A program made the translations under genes and the position numbers. Shown here piece after piece: positions 13,599 through 18,219 of a stretch of DNA of 18,219 nucleotides (positions are counted from its first letter, which is position 1; every line of letters begins with the position of its first letter). The stretch is from RBG-16-57-9 sp964529745 (GTDB lineage: Archaea > Thermoproteota > Bathyarchaeia > TCS64), in NCBI GenBank assembly GCA_964529745.1, contig CAZGZR010000050.1:1-18219 (forward strand), read 5' to 3'. The notes beneath the pieces are model-generated. The model was not told where the DNA came from, ran no database searches, and was given only the letters and a program-made list of their open reading frames with translations.

Positions 13599-14207
13599 AT
13601 GTCGCGTGAAACTGATAGACATGAGCAAGTATTCGGTGGAGGCCCATCGGGGAAGAGGAGAAGCAAGTTCGAGGATTCCCCGATAGTCGGCTTCGCTTTC
13701 AAACACATGCTGCATCTGCTTGACAGCCCCGTCAGGAGACGGTTCAACGATCCTGTGAAGACCTTGGAAGCGGCGGGAGTCCAACCGGGGCTAGAGGTCC
13801 TGGAGGTGGGGTGTGGCACGGGTTACTTCACCATACCGGCGGCGGAGATGGTGGGGGAAGAGGGCCGTGTTCACGCCTTCGACATCCACCCCCTTGCCGT
13901 CGAGAAGACCGCGCAAAAGATCAGGGATTCCTCTCTCGGAAACGTCATGCTGACAAGGACCAACGCGCTCGACACCGGACTACCGGATGAAAGATATGAT
14001 CTGATACTGCTGTTCGGCGTCATCCCAGCCCCGGTGCTACCTTTGAACGAGCTTCTGCCCGAGATGCATCGCCTGCTAAGGCCGGGCGGATCGATGGCGG
14101 TGTGGACGGGTCTCCCGCTATGGTCGCCGAGGCAAGTTACAAGATGCGGGCTTTTCGCCCACGTCGGGAAAAGAAGTGGGGTGCACAGTTTCAAGCGGAA
14201 TGGCTGA
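13599..14207 (+). CDS. Class I SAM-dependent methyltransferase
   Basis: The 202-residue protein has the SAM-binding motif VLEVGCGTGYFT (G71, G73, G75), an acidic motif II (VHAFDIHPLAVEK), motif post-II around RTNALDTGLP and the LRPGG turn. This is a UbiE/methyltransferase-11-like Rossmann fold that transfers a methyl group from SAM to an unidentified small molecule or lipid. The 55 residues before motif I, with a basic stretch and a helix, may bind the substrate. ATG 13599 has GGAG five bases upstream and a TATA-like box about 31 bases upstream. It is divergent from an HxlR regulator, which probably controls it. Confidence 0.87.
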   Translation: MSRETDRHEQVFGGGPSGKRRSKFEDSPIVGFAFKHMLHLLDSPVRRRFNDPVKTLEAAGVQPGLEVLEVGCGTGYFTIPAAEMVGEEGRVHAFDIHPLAVEKTAQKIRDSSLGNVMLTRTNALDTGLPDERYDLILLFGVIPAPVLPLNELLPEMHRLLRPGGSMAVWTGLPLWSPRQVTRCGLFAHVGKRSGVHSFKRNG

Positions 14208-14260
14208 AGGACGCAATGTGCAAGACACACCAATATTTCACATGAAAGAAAGTGCCTCTG

Positions 14261-14268
14261 TTTTATAG
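14261..14268 (+). promoter_or_regulatory. TATA box for the alpha/alpha-toroid gene
   Basis: TTTTATAG lies about 28 bases before ATG 14293 and 25 before GTG 14290. This makes a leaderless start at one of these codons likely. Confidence 0.5.
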
Positions 14269-14292
14269 GTACGACACTGCATTTTGTTTGTG

Positions 14293-15231
14293 ATGAATCA
14301 GGCGGTCAGAGACTGGTTGCTGGATCCAGAGGACCCCTCAGTAAGGTATCGCACACTGGTTGAGTTACTCGATAGACCACACGATGACGCCGAGGTCGTT
14401 GAATGCAAAAAAGAGATCCCCGAATCAGAGCCTGTGAAGAAACTGTTCAGTAAGATGCATCCAGACGGGTACTGGCTTCACAAAAAGAGGGGAACGAACG
14501 AGGTGATCGGGGATGGGGTGGAGTACGGCGACTATCGCACGACTCACTACTGTCTCTCGTATCTCGCGGAGCTTGGCATGGACAGAACCGATCCAAGGGT
14601 ATCCAAGGCCGCGGAGAGATACCTCGGTCTCCAGAAGAGCGACGGCGACTTCCTTCGCCACTTCTCCTGCCTCACCGGGTACAACATAAGGACCTTCACC
14701 ATGCTCGGGTACGGAGACGACGAGAGAGTCGAGAAAAGCATCAACCTGATGCTTGACACCGAAAGACCGGACGGCGGGTACCTATGCGACATGCACGAGG
14801 GGAAGTACAAGACCAGGCCGGTGAAGAGCTGCATCCGGGGAAGCGTGAAGATGCTGCTGGCCTTCTCCCATCACCCGAAGACCTGGAGACATGAGAGGGT
14901 AGAGCGGCTAGTAGGTTATTTCTTGAACCGGGATGGGATTTACAGGACCAACAACCTCGATGAGCTGGTGAACAGGGACATGAACAGCGTCTCCTTCCCG
15001 ATAACGTGGAGGGCAAACGTGTATGAGACCCTGCTTTCTCTCGGCAGGATGGGCCATGGAAGCGACGGGAGGCTGGACCGGGCTTGGGGTGTCCTTGATG
15101 GTAAACGTGACAGCGAGGGCAGATACGTCTTAGATTGGACCCCGAGCCAGTCCATCTGGAAGATCGGGAAGAGAGGCGAACCCAACAAATGGGTCACGTT
15201 CTACTCCTACCTAGCACATAAAAACAGATAA
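14293..15231 (+). CDS. Squalene-cyclase/prenyltransferase-like alpha/alpha-toroid protein, function unknown
   Basis: The 312-residue protein shows repeated helical pairs with the toroid's tell-tale short turns: YGDYRTTHYCLSYLAELG, YLGLQKSDGDF, NLMLDTERPDGGYLC and SLGRMGHGSDGR. Its start VRDWLLDPEDPSVRYRTLVE is typical of a group of uncharacterised proteins, some annotated as terpene cyclase-like. The catalytic DXDD of class II cyclases is not seen, so a binding or hydrolytic role is equally possible. ATG 14293 was chosen over TTG 14284 and GTG 14290 because of the TATA-like box 28 bases upstream. It may be transcribed separately from the methyltransferase 85 bases before it. Confidence 0.7.
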   Translation: MNQAVRDWLLDPEDPSVRYRTLVELLDRPHDDAEVVECKKEIPESEPVKKLFSKMHPDGYWLHKKRGTNEVIGDGVEYGDYRTTHYCLSYLAELGMDRTDPRVSKAAERYLGLQKSDGDFLRHFSCLTGYNIRTFTMLGYGDDERVEKSINLMLDTERPDGGYLCDMHEGKYKTRPVKSCIRGSVKMLLAFSHHPKTWRHERVERLVGYFLNRDGIYRTNNLDELVNRDMNSVSFPITWRANVYETLLSLGRMGHGSDGRLDRAWGVLDGKRDSEGRYVLDWTPSQSIWKIGKRGEPNKWVTFYSYLAHKNR

Positions 15232-15232
15232 A

Positions 15233-15254
15233 AAGGGGTATTTCACCGCCCCTT
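15233..15254. terminator. Short stem-loop between convergent gene ends
   Basis: AAGGGG (15233-15238) and CCCCTT (15249-15254) pair around a ten-base loop, between the stop of the toroid gene and the stop of the MttB-family gene. A T-rich stretch follows only after about 10 bases, so a role in termination is tentative. Confidence 0.3.
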
Positions 15255-15278
15255 GTGGGTTCGTTGTATATTTTCTGG

Positions 15279-16661
15279 TTATATTTTCGGTAGCTGGTCG
15301 GGTTTGATGCCGTGTCTCTTCAATATCGCCTTGAAGACTGTCTCGAGTCTATCCTCGGAGCCCTTGGGCAGTGGTTTGGGTCTATGCGTCCGCAGCGTCT
15401 CGTCGGCTATCTCTTTGGCTCGCCGCGTGGCGTCCTTCGAGCCTGCTTTGGTCCAAGCGTCGGGTGAGAGCCTGTCGATTACGGGGCTGGGCATGTGCCT
15501 CTCCTTCATGTGGTGGTCTCTGGTGTGTCTCTCGGCGAGGAAGTGGCCCCCGGGGCCCACCCTGCTGATGACATCGGCGGCGAGGGTCTCCTCGTCCACC
15601 CGTATCCCGTCTATGAGCCTGTAGGCTGCGCCGCAGAGCTCGTCGTCTATCACCAGCTTCTCCAGGCTCTGGCAGTTCTCGCTGGCCTGCATCCCGGGGC
15701 CCGAGACGACGTTGACGCGGGCCATGGCGGCGAGGAGGATGCCCATCCCGGACTCGTAGCTGCTCTGGGCGTCCACCGCCTTGGAGTCGCTGAGGCCCAG
15801 GTAGCCGTGGGTGGGGACCCCGTAGCGTTTACCCATCTCGGCGAAGGCGCAGGCCGCCATGACGGCCTCGACGGCTCCGAGGCGGGCCGTGCAGTGCCTC
15901 ATGTCGAAGGCGCTGGGGGAGCCCCCGTAGACCAGGGGGGCGCCGGGCACGGCCAGCTGGCTTATGACGGCGCCGCTTAGGAACTCGGCGTTGGCCTCCA
16001 CCACGGTGCCGGCTATGGTGACGGGGCTGGTGGCCCCCATCTGGGGCGCCGGTATTATCTCGGCGGGTATGCCGTGCTCGGCGCAGTCCAGGAGGTTCTG
16101 GCAGGTGACGTCGCTCCACATGAGGGGGCTGCTGGGGCAGCAGTCGAATATGGCGCGGGGCTCATCGGAGAGCCCGCCGCCGGCGACGGCGTCCAGCATG
16201 TCCTTCATGTCGGTGAGGCCCATCTTGGTGAAGGCGCCGGTGACTATGGGCTTCGAGGAGTTCCTGAGTATGACGTAGAGCCTGTAGAGGTCTGAGATGG
16301 CGTCGGGTACGTCGCGGGGGACCATGGCGGTGCTCTGGGCGTGGATGTGCTGGAGGGCGTCGGTGAGCCTGACCAGCTCCCTGAAGTCGTTTGCTGTGGC
16401 CCGCCTCATCTCGCCGGTTTCCCGGTCGGTGAAGTATATGGCGGCGGAGCCGGGGTTGTAGATGACGGTGTCGCCGCCCACATTGTACGACTCCTCGGCC
16501 TCACGCGTGTGGAGCTTGAACGACGCGGGTGCCTTCCCCAGGCACTCCTCGGCGAGGCTCCGGGGTATGTGGACGATGTCGCCTTCCACGGTGCAGCCGT
16601 TCTCCCTCAGCAGCTCCAGGGCCGGCTCGTTGTTGACCTTGACGCCGGCCTCCTCCAGCAC
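15279..16661 (-). CDS. MttB-family (trimethylamine methyltransferase-like) corrinoid methyltransferase, non-pyrrolysine type
   Basis: The protein matches the COG5598/MttB family throughout: an N-terminal TVLEEAGVKV segment, VIYNPGSAAIYFTD, TCQNLLDCAEHGIPAEIIPA, and GLSDSKAVDAQSSYESGMG near the active-site barrel. Members move a methyl group from a quaternary or tertiary amine to a corrinoid protein. True trimethylamine enzymes have an in-frame amber (pyrrolysine) inside the barrel; this one has none, as in MtgB-type glycine betaine methyltransferases, so the substrate is probably another methylated amine. The conventional start is GTG 16661. However, the frame is open 21 codons further, to the TAG of the corrinoid gene, and those residues (LTRVNFLAEAERDAVHTASL) look like the family N-terminus. 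The true start is therefore uncertain and may be CTG 16724 or upstream readthrough. Confidence 0.88.
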   Translation of the reverse strand: MLEEAGVKVNNEPALELLRENGCTVEGDIVHIPRSLAEECLGKAPASFKLHTREAEESYNVGGDTVIYNPGSAAIYFTDRETGEMRRATANDFRELVRLTDALQHIHAQSTAMVPRDVPDAISDLYRLYVILRNSSKPIVTGAFTKMGLTDMKDMLDAVAGGGLSDEPRAIFDCCPSSPLMWSDVTCQNLLDCAEHGIPAEIIPAPQMGATSPVTIAGTVVEANAEFLSGAVISQLAVPGAPLVYGGSPSAFDMRHCTARLGAVEAVMAACAFAEMGKRYGVPTHGYLGLSDSKAVDAQSSYESGMGILLAAMARVNVVSGPGMQASENCQSLEKLVIDDELCGAAYRLIDGIRVDEETLAADVISRVGPGGHFLAERHTRDHHMKERHMPSPVIDRLSPDAWTKAGSKDATRRAKEIADETLRTHRPKPLPKGSEDRLETVFKAILKRHGIKPDQLPKI

Positions 16662-16727
16662 CGTCAGCGAGGCCGTGTGGACGGCGTCGCGCTCCGCCTC
16701 GGCGAGGAAGTTTACCCTGGTCAGCTA
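16662..16727 (-). other. In-frame amber junction between the corrinoid protein and MttB-family frames
   Basis: TAG at 16725-16727 ends the corrinoid protein, and the next codon (CTG 16724) is in the same frame as the MttB-family gene. Between them are 21 sense codons with no ATG, GTG or TTG, yet they encode recognisable family sequence. GGAGG overlaps the junction on the minus strand, directly before the TAG. Apart from this single TAG the frame is continuous from 17384 to 15279 (702 codons with both stops). Confidence 0.6.
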
Positions 16728-17384
16728 CCTCCCCTCCATGAGCCTCAGCGAAGCCTCGACGGCGTTCACGGCGTCGAGGCCGCAGGCGTCTGCGCCTATC
16801 TCCTCGACCCATTCCTCTGTGACGGGGGCGCCCCCGACTATTATCTTGAGGCCGTCCCTTAGCCCCACTTCTCGCAGCGCCTCTATCACCTCCTTCTGTT
16901 TGGTCATGGTGGTGGTCATGAGGGCGCTGAGGCCCAGTACGTCGGGGTGGACCTCCCTGACTTTCTCCACGAAGGTCTCGGTGGGGACGTCCGTGCCGAG
17001 GTCGATGACCTCGAAGCCGGCGGTGCTGAGCATGGTGGCCACGATGTTCTTGCCTATGCTGTGGATGTCGCCCTCCACGGTGCCTATGAGGAAGGTGCCC
17101 ACCTTCTTCCGGGTTGCGCCGCGCCGGGCGATCTCCTCGTTCAGCACCTCTGCCCCAGCCTGCATGGCCTGGGCGGCGGCTATGAGCTCGGTTATGAACG
17201 CCTCGCCTGTGCCGAAGCGGTCCCCTATCTCCCTGAGGGGCCTGGCCAGGCCCTCCTCCAGCGCCACCACGGGGTCCACGCCGTTGTCCAGGGCCTTCCG
17301 GGCTAGTCTCCTGGCGTCGTCGGGGTCGAAGTAGAGGACGGCTTCCCTGAGGTCGCTTAGAATCTGCTCTGTCATCACGCTCAT
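16725..17384 (-). CDS. MtbC-like corrinoid (B12-binding) methyl-carrier protein
   Basis: The 219-residue protein has the two-domain layout of methanogen-type corrinoid proteins. A helical cap spans about residues 1-88. A Rossmann-like cobalamin domain follows with the base-off motif DIHSIG (D106, H108, G111), then SALMTTTM and IIVGGAPVT. The histidine coordinates cobalt from below, and the carrier shuttles a methyl group between two methyltransferases in the cytoplasm. Its partner is clearly the MttB-family enzyme in the same frame directly downstream. No second methyltransferase (MtbA/MtrH-type) or RamA-like activator is in this window. ATG 17384 follows a minus-strand T/A box (AAACGTTTTA, 17402-17411). 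The stop is TAG. Confidence 0.93.
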   Translation of the reverse strand: MSVMTEQILSDLREAVLYFDPDDARRLARKALDNGVDPVVALEEGLARPLREIGDRFGTGEAFITELIAAAQAMQAGAEVLNEEIARRGATRKKVGTFLIGTVEGDIHSIGKNIVATMLSTAGFEVIDLGTDVPTETFVEKVREVHPDVLGLSALMTTTMTKQKEVIEALREVGLRDGLKIIVGGAPVTEEWVEEIGADACGLDAVNAVEASLRLMEGR

Positions 17385-17401
17385 GTTTGTCCGTCGGCGT
17401 T

Positions 17402-17411
17402 AAAACGTTTT
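17402..17411 (-). promoter_or_regulatory. TATA-like box of the corrinoid protein/MttB operon
   Basis: Minus-strand AAACGTTTTA lies about 18-27 bases upstream of ATG 17384 and is part of the palindrome AAAACGTTTT. It would drive a nearly leaderless two-gene transcript. Confidence 0.4.
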
Positions 17412-17472
17412 TTCGAAAGTATCTGAGCTGTTTCGGATGGAGTGGCTGTTTGCCGGCCCGTATCGCTCCAAG

Positions 17473-17479
17473 TTTTATA
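17473..17479 (+). promoter_or_regulatory. TATA box for the S9 peptidase gene
   Basis: TTTTATA lies about 33 bases upstream of ATG 17509. Confidence 0.5.
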
Positions 17480-17508
17480 CCTCTTCCGCGAACCCTTACA
17501 CGATTCAA

Positions 17509-18219
17509 ATGGTTGAGACCGCTCCTTATGGTTCGTGGAGGTCCCCCATCACCGCCGAGTTGACCGCCTCCAGCAGCGTGAGGCTGGGCGACGTGCAGCT
17601 GGAGGGGGACAGAGTCTACTGGTCCGAGATGAGGCCAGACGAGAAGGGTCGCTGCGTCGTCGTGGAGTACAGCGGCGGCGTGGTCAGGGATCGCATCCCT
17701 GCGGGCTACAACGCGAGGACGACGGTGCACGAGTACGGGGGAGCCTCGTACACCGTCGTCGGCGGCGTCGTCTACTTCTCCAACTTCGGGGACCAGCTCC
17801 TCTACAAGTGCGAGGAAAGCGAAGCCCCCGTGAAGGTGACGACGAACCCGGCCCAGAGGCACGCCGACTACGCCTATGATCCGAGGGGGCGCCTCATATG
17901 CGTCAGGGAGGACCACGGCGCCGGGCGAGACGAGGCCGTCAACAGCCTGGTGGCCATCTCCCTGAAGGACGGGTCCTCCGTGACCCTGGCCGAGGGAAAC
18001 GACTTCTACTCCAGCCCGCGGCTGAGCCCCGACGGGGACAGGCTGGCTTACCTGACTTGGAACCACCCGAACATGCCCTGGGACGGCTGCGAGCTGTGGG
18101 TAGCCGAGGTGGAGGGAGACGGCTCCCTAGGCGAGGCGAGGCTGGTGGCGGGTGGCCCAGACGAGTCGGTGGTGCAGCCGGACTGGCCGAAGCAGTCGGA
18201 GTCGGCACAGTCGACGTCG
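17509..18219 (+). CDS. S9-family (prolyl oligopeptidase-like) peptidase, N-terminal propeller only
   Basis: The 237 codons in the window encode the beta-propeller half of an acylaminoacyl-peptidase/dipeptidyl-peptidase-like S9 enzyme. Family landmarks include YGSWRSPITAEL at the start, TTVHEYGGASY, VYFSNFGDQLLYK, LICVREDHGAG, DFYSSPRLSPDGDRLAYLTW and NHPNMPWDGCELWVAEVEGD. The Ser-Asp-His hydrolase domain would follow beyond the window. Such enzymes cleave short peptides in the cytoplasm. Odd point: after VVQPDW, family members normally continue with a new blade (SPDG-like), but here the last ~11 codons read PKQSESAQSTS, which does not look like the family. This could be a sequence error or assembly artefact at the right edge. 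Confidence 0.9.
   Translation, partial: MVETAPYGSWRSPITAELTASSSVRLGDVQLEGDRVYWSEMRPDEKGRCVVVEYSGGVVRDRIPAGYNARTTVHEYGGASYTVVGGVVYFSNFGDQLLYKCEESEAPVKVTTNPAQRHADYAYDPRGRLICVREDHGAGRDEAVNSLVAISLKDGSSVTLAEGNDFYSSPRLSPDGDRLAYLTWNHPNMPWDGCELWVAEVEGDGSLGEARLVAGGPDESVVQPDWPKQSESAQSTS

Noticed and set aside
15279..16661. Pyrrolysine codon inside the MttB-family barrel
   Set aside because: The frame is uninterrupted through the active-site region to a TAA stop at full family length, so no internal amber exists there.
16501..18066. 521-codon minus-strand open frame
   Set aside because: It overlaps the corrinoid protein in another frame and the S9 peptidase on the other strand, and its arginine/glycine-rich translation is a shadow product.

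Overview
The window looks like a piece of a GC-rich archaeal chromosome. Several features support this. Many genes have a T/A-rich TATA-like box about 20-35 bases upstream of the start and little or no leader. GTG and TTG starts are common. Arginine and isoleucine are often AGG and ATA. Gene content also fits: an MttB-family methyltransferase with its corrinoid protein, an HxlR regulator, and a winged-helix/membrane protein. There is no rRNA or other lineage marker, so the phylum cannot be named from sequence alone; a TACK-type archaeon is only a guess.

Layout. 1-4.6 kb: an amidohydrolase (minus, cut by the window edge) diverges from a metallo-beta-lactamase-fold hydrolase. That hydrolase ends tail to tail with an EamA exporter, which diverges from an MFS transporter. 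The MFS gene runs into a membrane-anchored winged-helix protein whose frame continues 50 codons past an in-frame TAG. 4.6-7 kb: an NTF2/SnoaL-like protein, a DUF4177 protein, a malate dehydrogenase-like enzyme preceded by a short ribosome-bound leader ORF, and the wreck of an L-2-hydroxyglutarate oxidase-like FAD enzyme. 7-10 kb: a two-gene ABC exporter operon and two very small genes. 10-11 kb: a CBS-domain/nitroreductase operon. 11.2-13.0 kb: a second MFS transporter and a PPOX-type flavoprotein, in DNA that is visibly poorer in GC and may be acquired. 13-15.2 kb: an HxlR regulator divergent from a SAM methyltransferase, then an alpha/alpha-toroid protein. 15.2-17.4 kb: a corrinoid protein and an MttB-family methyltransferase. 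17.5 kb to the end: the N-terminal propeller of an S9 prolyl-oligopeptidase-family peptidase.

The most unusual point is a pair of in-frame amber codons. The corrinoid protein and the MttB-family enzyme lie in one continuous frame split by a single TAG, with no ATG, GTG or TTG for 21 codons on the MttB side although those codons look like family N-terminus. The winged-helix gene likewise continues past TAG into a glycine-rich membrane segment that exactly fills the gap to the next gene. Amber also ends at least four unrelated genes here, so wholesale recoding is not supported. Context-dependent readthrough, pyrrolysine, a non-standard start, or nonsense mutation remain open.

Functionally the window is a collection of small transport, redox and one-carbon modules rather than one large pathway. 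No CRISPR array, insertion sequence, tRNA or rRNA was seen.
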